A stretch of 64,000 nt of DNA from Zea mays. Lineage: Eukaryota > Streptophyta > Magnoliopsida > Poales > Poaceae. A program made the position numbers and the translations under genes. The first letter of the stretch is position 1. Every line of letters begins with the position of its first letter. The notes below the pieces were generated by a model, which was not told the DNA's origin, ran no database searches, and saw only the letters and a program-made list of their open reading frames with translations. The DNA lies in assembly GCF_902167145.1 (NCBI RefSeq), contig NC_050098.1, forward strand, positions 79,090,207 through 79,154,206, in the 5' to 3' direction. Shown one piece after another: positions 1-13,577 of the stretch.

Positions 1-1128
1 AATAATCTGGCTAAAGCAAAAGGATCGCAAACCAATAAGTTTTAAAACTTTTGTGAAAATCATCTTCAAAAGTAAGAGGGAGTTCATTCTTGAGAAAATG
101 TTTTAACAAGGGAGAGAAGATTGGCCAAATGCTTTTAAAGAGATTTTAAGTGGACTTCTTCGATTGCTACTTCTTTATGAGATATGGGGAGAAGTAATAG
201 GCCAAAGCAAAATGTAAGGAAATGGACTATGTTCCATTTATTTAAGTTATTGTGGACTAATATGTTTTCTAATGCTCATGTTTATAGTTCAAAGGATGCA
301 GAGTGGACTTCGAGGCATTGACGGAACAACACCTCAAAACATTAGAAAACTCATTGGACATAGCAACATCATGCAAAAGTCCAAGACACAACACAAGAAA
401 ATTCCAAGTGAAGAAATATGAAGAATAGTAGATTGGGCTGGTTCTAGGTGCACCGGACGGTCTAGAGGTTCAATGGACCTAGACATCGGAATGAACACGA
501 AGAGAGCATGTAAATAGCACTTGAGCCTGCTGGCACACCGGATCGAGTCTGGTGCACACCGATGGATCACCGGACCCCAGAGGCTCAATGGTCGACAATG
601 GCTAGCTCCAACGAACACATGACGTGGCATGCATCAGAATAGACAATCAAAGATGTTATTTTTAAGAACTTGGCAATGGGCACACTAGAGTTGTCTGGTG
701 TGACTCCAAATGTGTCATGGGCAAGGCATACATACAACATGTTGTGGAGCAGTTTTGACTTGGTGCACCGGACGTATCTGGTGTAACACCAGATACATAG
801 TATATCAAATGGTCGACAACGGGCAGATCCAACGGTCTGATGATGTGGAATCTCCGGCGGCACGTCAGACATATCTAGTGCCATATGCAACAGTCTGACA
901 TTGACAACTTTTCATAATAGCTTCTGACCAGGCAAGTGAATAGTGCCATGTTCGGTGCACCACCAAATGTGTCCGATGTGACCGAAGACTGTGTAGTTTT
1001 GTGAGTCGAGTTCAAATGGCTATGTGGTGTTTGGGAGCCTATAAATACGATTCCAACCAGTTGATACAACATCCATGAGCTGAGAACAAAACATACAAGC
1101 TACAGCAACATGTCCATGTCCTCAAATT
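1..1128. repeat. Degenerate LTR-like fragment with CACCGGAC-type repeats
   Basis: No credible coding sequence is visible. Scattered copies of CACCGGAC/GTCCGGTG-like half-palindromes occur near 450, 537, 566 and 765. A TATA-like motif TATAAATA lies at 1040-1047, placed as in an LTR promoter. These features resemble the solo LTR at 29798-31049 but are much more diverged. Both ends are undefined: the left runs off the window and the right abuts LTR fragment F at 1129. I infer an old LTR fragment; the family is not assigned. Confidence 0.45.
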
Positions 1129-1259
1129 TGTGGCGGAACCTCCCAAGTTATTGGGCCCACATGCACGTGACCTTGTCTCACAGACCTCAGACGGCTATAC
1201 ATATGCACCAGATAACTTAACAGGATATGTCTGAGTGCCCCGAGGACCCCGGATAAACC
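1129..1259 (-). repeat. LTR fragment F, part 1 (host of element E)
   Basis: Begins TGTGGCGGAACC, the same terminal signature as the LTRs of element B (35210 and 45118). On the minus strand this would be an LTR 3' end. It is interrupted after the ACTTA target duplication (1260-1264) by element E and resumes at 26607. It is old and diverged from B beyond the terminal bases. Confidence 0.5.
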
Positions 1260-1264
1260 ACTTA

Positions 1265-4200
1265 TGTAAAGCCCTAAAATTCATATAAGGTGAAAACAAT
1301 AAAATAAATAAAGACGTGTATTTTTCATGAAAGTGTTTTTGGAATTATTTAATTTCCTTTATGGGCATACTTACTTAAGAGAAGTAAAAGTAGTCAAATA
1401 GCAAATAAATGAATATATAAATATGCATCTCATGCTGAGGTTCTTGTAATTGTGCATTTGTGTATAAATTCGCGAGTCAAGTTTAAGGTAAAAAAAATAA
1501 TATTTGAAAATGAAGAAGGAAAAGAATATACACAATAAAGAAAAAGAATATATTATAAGTAAATAAATAATAGGTGTTATCCTTATATTGGGATTTTTAT
1601 TAGATAACTGAAGTTCAAAACAATAATTAAATTTGAATTGGAGTTTCAAATTTGGTGAAGGAAAAACAGAAAATGAAAAAACCACTTATAATGGGCCGCC
1701 GGTTTGTATTTTGGCCCATCTACTACCCCTGCGCAGCCCACAACTCAGCCCCAATAACCTGGTCGGGCGTGCGCAGTGGATGCGTGGTGGGACCCTGTGG
1801 TCAGCCCCACACCGCCCTGGATGTGCGCGTCGGTCAATGTCATGTGGGCCCCTGATGACAGTCGTTTCTTCCCCAACGGATCTTGCCAACGGACGCAATC
1901 CCGCCAGCCTCGGTCGCCGCAAATTCTAGGCTCCTCAGCCATGGATTCCACTGGTTGAGGTCCCGAGCATCCTCCTGGTGGTGATCCGGTGGTGATCTCA
2001 GGACTCCTGCGAACAACCAAGCGATTGCGCGGAACAAAATAACGGTGGCGGTGGATTCCTCTCCCATGGCGTTGTCGTGCCACTCCTCCACTGAAATCGG
2101 GCGGGCGTAACAACTTTCCTCCCCTTCGGACTCTGCTTTCCTCGGCTTTAGGGTATAAAGTCAGGGCACCTCGCTCGCCCATCAGCCATTGAACGCCGTG
2201 AAGCCCTCACCATTGTAGCACCCGAGAGAGAGAGAGAGAGAAAATGTGGATGCCGCTGCGGGTGATTTGAGCTAATGGCAAGGGCGGGTCTTCGGAATTG
2301 GACCCATGGGCCTCATCATGCTGCTCGGAATACCGTCGTAACCTCGCTTCGGTGGGTTCATGCTCTGAACAGCCGCAATTCCTCGCCGTGCTTCCAGAGG
2401 TCCACAGCGTTGCTCCTCCACGTCGCCAAGTCCCGTTGTTACCAGAGTCAAGGTGAGAAGTTTCCCATACGGGTAGCTGGCGTCCCTTTTTCATGTATTG
2501 CCCTTCGGATTGAAGCACGGTGCTCGGGATCGTGGATTGGGAACGGCAAGCGATGGCCTCCGCCGTGGCCCTGTATAGCGCTGTCGCTTAGGGGCAGTGT
2601 GGTGTGGGTGAGGTGAGGGGAGAGCGACATTCGTTGATCACGGATCCAGTGGCCAGGATCCGTTCGTGCTTTAGCTCTTCGCTCGTCCGATCGTGACCAT
2701 CGAGCTCCGGTCGGACGGTGTACAACAGATGGGCCCTTTCGTTAAATGTTAACCGTTGATCCCTGATCGGGCAACCCGGATTGAATACCGGTTCAATTTA
2801 GACAACTTCTAATCTGGGCCACTAGTTTTGGATCGGATGGATCACACTGCCCCGTACCCCTTCAGCCATGCGCAAATTAATAAATAGACCCCTGGTTTCT
2901 ATTATTCAACCCGCCATCCACGCCAGTTCAAAAGTAATTGCATATAGGTCCTGTATTTTGCAGTTTAGACCCTGACTTTTTTGGATATTGTGTCCGCAGT
3001 ACATGGGTTGTTAGAAAATAGAGAAATAAATTTAAAAATGATTCATAGTACAAAACAATTCCATAAACTTGTTTAATCCATATTAAACTCATTTTAACTT
3101 TTTTTTGGTCCATTCCAGTTGCTCTAAATTCATATTAATATTGTTTATCTCCTGATAACTTTATTTTGCTATGAAAGTTAAGGATAAAATTATGTGCTTA
3201 ATTTCTTTTATACACCACTACTAAATCTTTAGAAATTCATAACTCAATAACTGTAACTCCGTTTTGATCCATTCTAGTTGCATTAGTCTCACAATAATAT
3301 TTATTATCATCTGATAACTTTGTTTAGTCATGAAATATAGATGAAAATGTTGCACTTAGTCTAGACAATATTTAACCACGTGGATCTTCGGAAAACCATA
3401 AATTCATAACCGTAGCTCCGAATTTAGTGGTTCTTATTTCTACGATCTCGTTACGCAACATAGATTATTATTACACAGTTTGTTCTTATGTTTGGTGTGA
3501 TATTAATTTTTGTCTATACCATGTTTGCTTGTATTGCTAGGACTAGCGCGAGGACATGTGTCATCTAAAGAGAAAGTTGGTACCTGGAATCTCATGTCCC
3601 AGGAAGGTTGTGTCGTTGATCACTTCTTTTTACCCAGTCATGTTCTGATTAATCATAATGATCTGCATAGGATAATTTTGATGGGACCCTTTAGGTTACC
3701 CTAGTTTGATTATCTTTATACATTGACTCCACTAAACTTTTTGGGTAGTACCTGCTATTGCTTTATGTGGTTTTGGGTATAGAGATACATTTTATTCATG
3801 ATTATATTTTATTATCAGTTGTTATTTACTGTTGATGTTAAGATCATTATGTTAATTGGAACATGGAGAACCACCTGGGAAAATAGTGCTACCACAAGGG
3901 TGGTATGGGACGCCCTTGGCTAACTAATTTGGAAAGCTAGTGGATGACTACCTTACCCGAAAGGGGCAAGGGCAGTAGGGGAGTGGTCAGTGTAGGGAGG
4001 TCCTTGGGTTGATTTTGCTGCGATGGCGGTCAGGCGAGGGATCTCTGCATTGGAGCTTCCTAGAAACTATAGCGGTTTTCTGAAGCTAGTGGAACTCTGT
4101 AAAGGCCTCGTAATGTTACCCTGCCTCGCCTCCTCGGTAGAGGTGTATGGGATTGGCCGTCTCTTGGCAGATGGGTAACATGACTTGTGGGTAAAGATGC

Positions 4201-4829
4201 GCAACCTCTGAGAGTGTAATACTGGTATACTAGCTGTGCTCACGGTCATGAGCAGCTCGGACGCTCACATGATTAAATCATGGAATTAAATTCAATTTGT
4301 CATATGCATTGCATCACAGGTGATGTTGTTACTTTTGTTCTACTACTTAATTGGGTTGGTATTTACTTATACTTAGTAATTGCTAATAAAATTTTGACCA
4401 ACTTTAAAAGCAATGCTCAGCTTCAACCATCCTCTTTGGTAAGCCTTACACTTCACATGATCTCCCACCTTTGGCGAGTTCATGCACATTATTCCCCATA
4501 ACTTGTTGAGCTATGAACGTATGTGAGTTCACTCTTGATGTCTCACACTCCCCACAGGTCAAGAACAGGTACCGCATGATGAGGCGCTTGGAGAATGTTG
4601 TGGCGAGTTCGTGAGAGGTCTAGGTTGTCGTCTCCCAGTCAATTTGGATTGTTGGATCGTTGTCTCCTTATGATGTATTTATTTATTTTGTATAGAACTC
4701 ATGTTTTGTAGTAAAGATGTGACATTCGATCCTGTGGCATGATTCATCATATGTGTGAGACTTGGTCCCAGCATACCTGGTGATTATGTTCGCGCCTGGG
4801 TCTTGGCGACCCGAAACCCGGGTGTGACA
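1265..4829 (+). repeat. 5' LTR of element E
   Basis: Starts TGTAAAGCCC and ends GGGTGTGACA, and matches 23081-26601 along its length with many substitutions and small indels. For example, a block of about 50 bp near 1430-1480 is missing from the 3' copy. It contains a TATA box (2154-2160), followed about 65 bp later by a GA microsatellite near 2224-2243. Open frames here, such as 2275-2616, recur in both LTRs and are not genes. Confidence 0.9.
2154..2160 (+). promoter_or_regulatory. TATA box of element E 5' LTR
   Basis: TATAAAG lies in a GC-rich block of the LTR and is conserved at 23920-23926 in the 3' LTR. It is the probable U3 promoter, with a GA-rich leader downstream. Confidence 0.6.
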
Positions 4830-4833
4830 AAAG

Positions 4834-4845
4834 TGGCATCAGAGG
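4834..4845 (+). promoter_or_regulatory. Primer-binding site of element E
   Basis: TGGCATCAGAGG begins four bases after the 5' LTR. It differs at two positions from the initiator tRNA-Met PBS (TGGTATCAGAGC) typical of plant Tekay/Del elements. Confidence 0.7.
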
Positions 4846-5837
4846 AATGTTGACTATAGGACGAAACCTAGGTAGAACTGGAACAACCAATACTTACCTT
4901 TGTTACTCTAATTCTTTTCTAAACTTATCTTAATCTTTTCTCATCTATTTTTGCTCTACTCTGATTATTCTTACCTTTTCTTTCTAAAGACAAATTTGGA
5001 TTTCACACTTTGAAATCTTGTGCTTAAAGTGACCTTTTTAGGAATAGGAGACCTACTCTTAGGAACAAAAACCAAAAAAACTATTTTTATAGGTATTTAT
5101 ACGCTTGAGTGTTTGTTCTTATCATACTTGTCTGATTTGGATCTTTGATTGAGTGTGATGAGTTGTGGAGTAATGTCCACAATTACATCTGCATATACAT
5201 ATAGGAAAAAATGCTTATAAAAATAACTAGATAAACTAGATTATCCCTCATTAAAGTATCTAGCCTAATAGATCCATCTTATCTTAAAAGATTCTTTCAT
5301 ACCTTAATAGATTCATCTTATCTCAAAAAGATTCTATCCTATCCTAATAGATTTAACTAATCTAAAAAAGATTCTATCTTATTCTTAGAGACTCGTCTTG
5401 TCCTAATAAGCATATTTATCCCCACGACCTTGCTTATCTCATAACAGTGTAACAAACATGATCTATTCCAAAATAAATTCAGTAGATCTTATCTAGTCTA
5501 ATCTCATTACACCAATTTAATTCTGATCCCATCTAATCAGATCAGATCTAAGCTAATGGGAAAACATGTTAGATAATACTAGTAAAATAAGATTGGATCC
5601 TACTCTTATAAATATGCTTTAATCTAAATTGGAGCCTTAGTCCAACCTAGCCATATGCAACTATCTTAACCACCCAATAGCTGCATAACTCTTTTATTTT
5701 AACCTAACAGAGATTCTAACCTACCTACACCATATGGTCCATACTATCTCAAAAGACTCTAGCATATCCTAATAGATCTATCTAACCTAAACTAGTCTAA
5801 TCTAGATCATATCCCTACTACTAATTAAGTACCTAGA
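4846..5837 (+). other. Element E leader, AT-rich, non-coding
   Basis: No gene is visible. From about 5240 to 5420 there are irregular repeats of short motifs such as AAAAGATTCTATC and CTAATAGATC, likely from slippage. A sharp change to GC-rich sequence near 5838 marks the start of the captured esterase-like fragment. Confidence 0.6.
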
Positions 5838-6888
5838 GTGGGCGCCCCCGATACCGTGGCTACGCCCTCCCTCCGCTCGCCTCTTCCTCGCCCCCGCCCG
5901 CCCACACCTTCCCCACCTCAACGCTACCCCCGCCCCTGCATCCAGCATGCTCCCCGCCCCTCCCCCGCTCCACCGAGACAACGCTGTCCTCACTGTCGCA
6001 CGGTTCAGCGACGAGATGAGCATGCCCACCGCACCCACCGACCCACCCTTCCCCCAACATTGCCGCACACTATATCCAGAGTTATGTGGCCCTCACCCCC
6101 CGAGATTGCCGCCGTCTCCTGCCCGCCATTGCCGCGCTCCACCACCAGGGCCACGACTTCACCGAGGGTCTCCAGGGCCACCTCCTCGACATCAACCTCG
6201 TGCTCAATGACTGCGACGCCACCTTTGCGCCCTTCTACGTCGACTACCCGCCCACGCTCCCCTGCTTCCTCTATGGGGAGTCGCTCGGCGGCGCCATCGC
6301 GTTGTTGCTCCACCTCCGGAACAGGGACCTGTGGTGGTACGGGGCCATGCTCAACGACACCATGTGCGGGGTCAGTCCGAGGATCAAGCCGCCCTGGCCG
6401 CTCGAGCACCTACTCGCCGCCGTCGTCCCCACCTAGCATGTCGCCTTCACGTGGGGCAACATCCCCGAGAGCTTCTTCAAGGTGGACTGGAAGCGAGCAC
6501 TCGTGCTCGCCTCCTCGCGCCGCACCATGGCTCCGCCTAGGGCGACCACGGTGCTCGAGCGCCTCCGCGTCTGCTACGAGTTGCAGCATCGATTCGAGGA
6601 GGTCCAGCTGTCGTTCCTCGGCATGCACGACGTTTAGGACACCGTCTGCGACCCCGCCTGCGTCGAGAAGCTCTGCAGGCGCGCCGGGAGCAAGGACAAG
6701 ACGCTTCGCGTCTACCTCGGGATGTGACACCAGATTGTCGGCGAGCCCGAGGAGAACGTGGAGAAGATGTTCGACGAAATGATAGACTGGCTCAAGGCAC
6801 GAGACACCACCTCCACCGCTACAGTGCGTGCGTGCCTTGGCCAGGCGCCCAGCCTTGCCTTCAACAGTTCAACCACGTGCGGTCCATC
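5838..6888 (+). pseudogene. Monoacylglycerol lipase / caffeoylshikimate-esterase-like pseudogene
   Basis: One continuous frame from about 6035 to 6880 encodes an alpha/beta-hydrolase (Hydrolase_4) protein. The nucleophile-elbow motif GESLGG is visible near 6275, followed by family-like segments MCGVSPRIKPPWPLEHLL and IVGEPEENVEKMFDEMIDWL. Three in-frame stops break it: TAG at 6434, TAG at 6635 and TGA at 6725. The second falls where the catalytic aspartate segment is expected; the third lies just before the HQI segment expected to hold the catalytic histidine. The first 200 bp are a proline/serine-rich, GC-rich 5' part. The family acts on monoacylglycerols or caffeoyl shikimate, but this copy cannot make an active enzyme. 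It lies in the sense direction inside element E, and element A is inserted at its 3' end. No intron was seen in this piece. Confidence 0.8.
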
Positions 6889-9800
6889 TGTCACACCCGG
6901 TTCCAGGGGGTAGAACCGAGCGCATACCATATGTGTGCCAGGATCCATTTCCACACATATGTTGACGTCACAAGTGTAATATATCAAAAGACAATGCAAT
7001 AAAGGCGTAAAGAGAGTATAATACTTTATTACATCATCTGAAACATTGTATCTTTAACAAGTATCACATCAAAGTAAAGCGGAAATAAACAACTGGGCAA
7101 TCTCCCACAGGAAGATGACCGGCGCTTCGTTAGACTTAGAAATCATCGTCGTCGATAAAATCTCCATCAAAGTCTCCAGCATCACCCTCTGATCAAAATT
7201 AAGCAAGGGTGAGCTCACTTATGGTCGGGGCTCAGCAAGTGGGGGGAAAACTAATGCAGGTATAACAAGGTGAGGCTAAGTTTGAGCAGTAAGCATTTTA
7301 GTTGGTCAACATTTCATTAACAACACCTGTCTTACTAATAAGTGTGAGTCCCAAATATCCCATTTAAACAAAGGAATATGAATATAGCAAAAACACTTAA
7401 GTGAAACCACTTAAGCAAATTATTGGCAGATCATCGGATCTCAATTTAATTCCATCTTCAAGTTCAATTATCATGTGAGGAGTCCAGGTCGCTCATAACC
7501 GGGAGCACGGCTGATATATCAGTTTTACACTCTGCAGAGGTGGTACAACTTTACCCACAAGCCATGTATCCCATCTAGCCCGGGTTGATCGGAACCTTAG
7601 ACACTGCCGAGGTGAATGGCTAGGGATCCATTATGAGGCTTTCACATAATACCTTAATACGAAGCAACCCGCTAAGGTTTCTAAGACGATGGTGGTGGCC
7701 CCCTGGGTGAAGTACCTTAGCCAAGAATACGACCCCATGTTAACGTGGGCTGCCAGCACCTACCGCTCCCCCTCTTGCCCATCTTTCAGGTAAGGTTGCT
7801 AGGCACTAAGCATATAGAGCTAATTACCAAAGCCAGAGCCATGGTAGCACTCGTGGTTGCACTGTTATCCTGGGTGGTCACTCCATGTTCCAATTAAATT
7901 TGTAATAATGTTATCTTAACCATCGGGTTAATGCCATAATTGCCAATTAAATCTTTGGAACATTAAAACCAATTAATGAGTGACATTAAGAAATCATTAA
8001 GTTGAGCGGTAGCACAAATTCTTGCACAACTTAATAATTTTCCTAGGTTAAACAAGGAATACAGGTAGTAAATCTAGGAAATCCTTAATTAGGTTAACCC
8101 ATCAAATTATGCAATATATATATAAAAAATAAACATTATTATATGCAATGAATAGGTACAAACAGAATATGCAGAGGGAGAATCCACTTGCCTTGCTCAA
8201 GCGAGTCCTGCGGATCGTCTTCGAACGAGTTCGGATCGTCTACCGCACAATCCGCTTCTAATAGGGTCGCATAGCGCACATACAAAAATAAAACATACAC
8301 CAATAAATAAACATGCACCATTCATAAACATACACCAATACGTCATTAAGCACTCATTAACCTATCGCACTAATCATATCTTAATTACGTACTAATCGCG
8401 TAAATACTTATTAATTCAATTGTGGCTATTATTGTGAATCCTAATAGTGAATTTATGAGTGGGTATAATAAATATAGTTTTAAACTAGTATTAATTTATT
8501 TTAACATCATCAATGAAGATAAATAATACTTATTGTCTATTAATACTAATAAATAAATTAATACCTTTTCTAACTCAAATTAGTTAGTATAGCAAAAATG
8601 CATTTAATAATACTAATATTCTAAAAATCTACATAAACTACTAATTGATCATTTTCTAACACAAGCGAGGTTATTTGACATAAACTAGTACTCTAACAAT
8701 TTTAAGTTCTAAATCTGTGAACATGTTTATTTGACTAGCAAAAACCTATTTTGCCATCTACCAATGATATTTTCTCCTTTCTTTATAAAAAAAATATGCC
8801 AATAAAATAATTAGATAAATCATCTAAAATCCTATATTATTCAAATGACATGAGTTCTATACCATTTTCTAATCCATCAAAAATGCACCTATAATTCTCC
8901 AAGTAGTTTCTAGAATTTATCGTGACCAAAATTGACTATAAATTCTTATCTAGTATTTTTATCACCAACGTGTGACTATTAAATCTACGTCATATTTCTC
9001 TAAACCAAAATCAACGCGTCGATTACATGAAATAACACGGTGCACGCATAATTCTAACAAATTCCGAAGCGCACACAAATACATAAATCGGAATCACATG
9101 TGTTCATATTACAACAAACAAAATATACAACTCATGAATCAAATCAAAAATCACTTTATAAAATACATAAAATAAATTTGTGGTCGTCATCAACCTCGGG
9201 TTCGTGCTTGTGACGGGGGATGGATCGACGGGTTTCGGCCGGACGGAGAGCAAGGCTCGACTACGGACGGCGGATGGCGTAGCTCCGGTGAACTCCGGCG
9301 ACGAACGACACACTCCGGCGAACTCCACGGGTTCCGGCGACAAGCGGCAAACTCCGGTGACGAACGGCGAGCGAGAGAGTGTGAGGAATGGGAGAGAGCT
9401 CGGGTAGGGAGGATGGGAGTGAGGGGAGGGCGTCGGATTTATAGGGGAGAGGGAGGTAAATGGAGGGTCGCCGTGGGGGAGAGAGGGACGGCCGGCGTCT
9501 TCAATGGTCATCACAGGCGTCAGTTACAAGGAGCATAATAGAGGAGGAATGGGAGGAAGAAACGGTAGAAATCAATCTCCATTAACACCGAGACGAACGG
9601 ACGACGGTTTCAGCAACGGGCAGCGCGGCTCGCGGCATCGCGCTCGGCTGGCGGCTTCGCGCTCGGGGATGGCTCGGCACGGGGCTTGGGGTCGCGTGCG
9701 CGTCGCTGGAGGGCGCGGCTCGGCGGATGCAAGCGCTCGCGCGTGCGGGGCAGTGTGCGCAGGGCAAGGCGTCGCGGCTGGGCTCGGCCGTCGGGCTGGC

Positions 9801-10339
9801 GGCTGCTCGGCCGGCTGCGCAAATGCGCAGGGTGCTCGGCGCGTCGAGCAGGCACGGCAAGTGGAGAGAGAAGCGAGTGGGGAGAGAGAGGAGTGAGGGA
9901 GAGAGAGAATAGAGGAGAGAGGGAGTAGAGGGAGGCGGCGGCTGGGATTTTTCCTGGCCGCGCGCGTGTACAGGGGTTAGGGTTTGGTGGTTTTGGGCCC
10001 CTAGTGGGCCGGCTGGGTGTGTAGAATTTGTTTTTTTTTCTAATTCCGAAATGATTATTTAAAGAGCTCGAAAAATCATAAAAATTCACCAAAAATATTT
10101 ATAAATAAACTACTTGTTTTTAGACTAATAATTACTATATTACCTAATTATTATTTTAATTACTAGGATTTCTTTTTTTAAAAGGAAGTTAATAACAATC
10201 ATCCGATAATCAATCAAGCGCATACAAAGAAAATGATCAAAATGCAAATAAATAATTAAACACTTAAAAAAATTTATTACCCTAATTAATATAATAACTA
10301 AATTCATTATTTTTATTCGATGGATTTTGTGGTGTTACA
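6889..10339 (-). repeat. 3' LTR of element A
   Basis: On the plus strand it begins TGTCACACCCGG and ends GGTGTTACA, so on its own strand it runs TGTAACACC to GGGTGTGACA. It matches 16307-19779 with few differences. The GC-rich block 9180-9990 carries the promoter (TATAAAT at 9437-9443, minus strand). The rest is AT-rich and non-coding. Confidence 0.95.
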
Positions 10340-10376
10340 AACCTACCCCTCTTAAAAGAATCTCGTCCTCGAGATT
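10340..10376 (-). promoter_or_regulatory. Polypurine tract and upstream hairpin of element A
   Basis: On the minus strand the purine run AGAGGGGTAGGTT (10340-10352) abuts the 3' LTR and should prime plus-strand DNA synthesis. Immediately upstream, 10359-10376 is an inverted repeat AATCTCG/CGAGATT with a 4-nt loop. It overlaps the pol stop codon at 10375-10377. Confidence 0.75.
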
Positions 10377-13300
10377 AAGAAACTTCCGAGAATAGCTGAG
10401 GGAATTCTGCTCTGAGTTCATCTTCTCTTTCCCAAGTGGCCTCATCTTCCGAATGATGACTCCACTGAACTTTGCACATGTTAATGACTTTACTCCGTGT
10501 AATTCTGCGAGATGTTTCCAGAATTCTGATCGGGTACTCCGAATAAGTCAAATCCTCATTAACATTCAGTTCTTCCAGGGGTAACTGTTCTTCTTGTACT
10601 CTTAAGCACTTCTTGAGTTGTGATAAGTGAAATACGTCATGCACATCCGATAATCTATCGGGTAGCTCTAACTGGTAGGCTACTTCGCCTTTTCTTTCCA
10701 AAATCTTGAACGGGCCAATATAGCGAGGTGATAGTTTTCCCTTAACCTTAAACCTTTTCATTCCTCTCATCGGTGAAACTTTAAGGTATACGAAGTCTCC
10801 TACTTCAAACATCAATTCTCTTCTTCTATTATCAGCATAGCTTTTCTGTCTTGACTGTGTTGTCTTCAAATTTTCTCTGATAATCTGCACTTGCTTTTCT
10901 GCCTCTTGGAGAATTTCTGGACCAAATACTTGACTTTCTCCAGTCTGATTCCAATAAAGCGGTGTTCTACACTTTCGTCCATATAGTGCCTCAAACGGTG
11001 CCATTTTGAGACTTGCTTGATAACTGTTGTTATACGAAAATTCTGCATAAGGCAAACTTTTATCCCAGCTTCTACCATGCTTTAGAGCGCAAGCTCTTAG
11101 CATATCTTCCAACACTTGGTTTGTTCTTTCCGTTTGCCCATCCGTTTGAGGATGATAAGCTGAACTAAAGTTTAGCTTGGTATCCATGGACTCATGAAGT
11201 CTTTTCCAAAAGCGCGAGGTAAACTGGGTTCCTCGATCGGATACGATCTTCTTCGGTACTCCATGCAGACAAACAATCCTCGACATGTACAACTCTGCTA
11301 ACTGGGCTCCCGAGTAAGTTGTCTTCACAGGTATAAAGTGTGCTACTTTAGTTAACCTGTCTACTATGACCCATATTGAATCATAGCCATCCCGAGTACG
11401 GGGTAGTCCAACTATGAAATCCATACTGATTTCTTCCCATTTCCATTCCGGTATCTTGAGAGGTTGTAGCAATCCTGCTGGTCTTTGGTGTTCAGCTTTA
11501 ACTCGCTGACACACGTCACATAATGCAACATGAGTAGCAACATCTCTTTTCAAACCGTACCACCAATACTTTTCCTTAAGATCCTGGTACATCTTTGTAC
11601 TTCCAGGGTGAATAGAGTAAGCTGAATCATGAGCTTCTCTCAAAATAAGTTGGCGTAAGTGCTCGATTTCCGGTACACAGATTCTCTTCTTAAACCATAT
11701 TGTGCCTTGTTCATCTTCTGTGAAATCTGGGGCTTTACCCAAACTAATCAAAGTTTTAATTTCCTTAATCTTCTCATCGGACTCTTGTCCTTTACGAATC
11801 TCGTCTTCCAAAGTAGATTCGACTTCCATCACTGTTGCTTCTACATTATTGAGAAATCCAAGGTTGAGTCGTTCCATTTCCCAGCACAATTCTTGTGACA
11901 TCAAATGAGTAGTGATGTTGTTCACTTGACCCTTACGGCTCAAAGCATCAGCTACTACATTTGCTTTTCCGGGGTGATATTGTATCTCCAAATCATAGTC
12001 TTTAATCAACTCAAGCCATCTTCTCTGTCTGAGGTTGAGTTCCTTCTGAGTGAATATATATTTCAGGCTTTTGTGATCCGTGAAGATTTTGCACTTGTTT
12101 CCAATCATATAGTGCCTCCAAATCTTCAAAGCATGCACTACGGCAGCTAGTTCCAAATCATGCGTAGGATAATTCGTCTCATGTTTCCTCAACTGTCTTG
12201 AAGCATAAGCAATCACCTTTCCTTCTTGCATTAGCACACATCCAAGTCCAAGGTGTGATGCATCGCAATACACATCAAATCCCTTGTGGATGTCTGGCAT
12301 TACCAATATTGGTGCAGTGGTTAACCTCTTCTTGAGTTCATCAAAACAATTCTGACAAGCTTCATCCCATTTGAACTCTTTGCCTTTCTCCAGTAGAGAG
12401 GTAAATGGTTTTACTAACTTGGAAAAACCTTCAATAAATCTTCTATAGTATCCTGCCAATCCAAGAAAACTTCTGATCTTGGACGCATCCTTTGGTTGCT
12501 TCCAATCCAGTATCTCACTTATCTTTCCTGGGTCCACTTTAATTCTACCATCGGTAACAATATGCCCTAAGAAAGCAACTTCCTTCAACCAAAAATCACA
12601 CTTCGAGAATTTTGCGTACAGTTGGTTGTCACGAAGCTTTTGTAGGACTAGCCTTAGATGATCTTCGTGTGCTTCTTCATTCAGAGAATATATCAGTATG
12701 TCGTCAATGAATACGACCACAAACTGATCCAGATATTCCATGAATACTTTATTCATCAAGTTCATAAAGTATGCTGGTGCATTAGTCAGTCCAAACGACA
12801 TGACCAAAAACTCATATAATCCATATCTCGTCGTGAAGGCTGTCTTCGGTACATCTTCTGCTCGAATCTTTAACTGATGATATCCCGATCTCAGATCTAT
12901 CTTCGAGAATATCTTAGCTCCTTTCATTTGATCGAATAAGTCTTCAATTCGAGGTAGTGGGTATTTATTCTTGATGGTTACTTCATTCAAACTTCTATAA
13001 ACAACGCACATTCTCCTCGAACCATCCTTCTTGTTCACAAATAGCACTGGGGCTCCCCAAGGGGATGAACTTGGGCGAATGAAACCTTTTTCTAGTAATT
13101 CTTCTATTTGTTTCTTCAATTCTACTAAATCTTTAACATCCATTCTATATGGTCTTTTCGAGATAGGTGCGGTTCCGGGTACTAATTCAATAGAAAACTC
13201 TATATCATGGTCAGGTGGCATACCTGGTAATTCCTCCGGAAATACGTCTGGGTATTCGCACACTACTTTGATAATTTCCAAGGGCTTTTCTTCCAAGTGA

Positions 13301-13542
13301 TTGATCACTGTCTTCCCTTTTTCATCTGTTGACTTGTCTATGTTAACTTGGATTCTTTCACCTTGAGGACTTGTCAACATAATTGTTCCATTGGCACACC
13401 GTATCACTCCATCACAACTTTTCAACCAGTTGCATCCAAGAATCACATCAATCCCGTTGGATCCTAGGACCACTGGGTCGACTGTAAAATCTATTCCTTG
13501 AATCTTGATATTAACATGAGGGCATGAGTGTGTGGCCTTCAT
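10375..13542 (-). CDS. pol: Element A pol: RT, RNase H, integrase, chromodomain
   Basis: The frame is open for 1055 codons; the first Met is not the real start, since translation should enter from protease upstream. Residues 1-50 are the protease C-terminus (DVILGCNWL). RT has Asp216 in [10 protein letters not shown] and the FIDD box with Asp280/281. RNase H has Asp427, Glu464, Asp489 and Asp532. Integrase has the HHCC zinc finger (His638, His645, Cys675, Cys678) and a D,D35E triad at Asp708, Asp769 and Glu805, then a GPY/F module (PRYIGPFKI, about 939-947). A chromodomain-like tail (about 1003-1045, [17 protein letters not shown]) marks a Tekay/Del chromovirus and probably steers integration into heterochromatin. 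One oddity is Val at residue 181, where relatives, including element B, have Asp (CVDYR). All catalytic residues are otherwise present. Confidence 0.93.
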   Translation of the reverse strand: MKATHSCPHVNIKIQGIDFTVDPVVLGSNGIDVILGCNWLKSCDGVIRCANGTIMLTSPQGERIQVNIDKSTDEKGKTVINHLEEKPLEIIKVVCEYPDVFPEELPGMPPDHDIEFSIELVPGTAPISKRPYRMDVKDLVELKKQIEELLEKGFIRPSSSPWGAPVLFVNKKDGSRRMCVVYRSLNEVTIKNKYPLPRIEDLFDQMKGAKIFSKIDLRSGYHQLKIRAEDVPKTAFTTRYGLYEFLVMSFGLTNAPAYFMNLMNKVFMEYLDQFVVVFIDDILIYSLNEEAHEDHLRLVLQKLRDNQLYAKFSKCDFWLKEVAFLGHIVTDGRIKVDPGKISEILDWKQPKDASKIRSFLGLAGYYRRFIEGFSKLVKPFTSLLEKGKEFKWDEACQNCFDELKKRLTTAPILVMPDIHKGFDVYCDASHLGLGCVLMQEGKVIAYASRQLRKHETNYPTHDLELAAVVHALKIWRHYMIGNKCKIFTDHKSLKYIFTQKELNLRQRRWLELIKDYDLEIQYHPGKANVVADALSRKGQVNNITTHLMSQELCWEMERLNLGFLNNVEATVMEVESTLEDEIRKGQESDEKIKEIKTLISLGKAPDFTEDEQGTIWFKKRICVPEIEHLRQLILREAHDSAYSIHPGSTKMYQDLKEKYWWYGLKRDVATHVALCDVCQRVKAEHQRPAGLLQPLKIPEWKWEEISMDFIVGLPRTRDGYDSIWVIVDRLTKVAHFIPVKTTYSGAQLAELYMSRIVCLHGVPKKIVSDRGTQFTSRFWKRLHESMDTKLNFSSAYHPQTDGQTERTNQVLEDMLRACALKHGRSWDKSLPYAEFSYNNSYQASLKMAPFEALYGRKCRTPLYWNQTGESQVFGPEILQEAEKQVQIIRENLKTTQSRQKSYADNRRRELMFEVGDFVYLKVSPMRGMKRFKVKGKLSPRYIGPFKILERKGEVAYQLELPDRLSDVHDVFHLSQLKKCLRVQEEQLPLEELNVNEDLTYSEYPIRILETSRRITRSKVINMCKVQWSHHSEDEATWEREDELRAEFPQLFSEVS

Positions 13543-13577
13543 GTCACCTCCCGGTGAACTAATGTGTAATATCCTCT

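Noticed and set aside
2275..2616. 113-codon ORF repeated at 24042-24383
   Set aside because: Present in both LTRs of element E with no domain. It is LTR sequence, and its conservation is explained by LTR duplication.
5838..6782. Plus-strand 314-codon open frame (Pro/Ser/Arg-rich)
   Set aside because: The hydrolase homology is in another frame; this one has low-complexity composition typical of an alternative frame in GC-rich sequence.
9504..10092. Arg/Ala/Gly-rich ORFs on both strands, repeated at 18922-19344
   Set aside because: They are in the GC-rich promoter block of the A LTRs. Long frames on both strands reflect composition.
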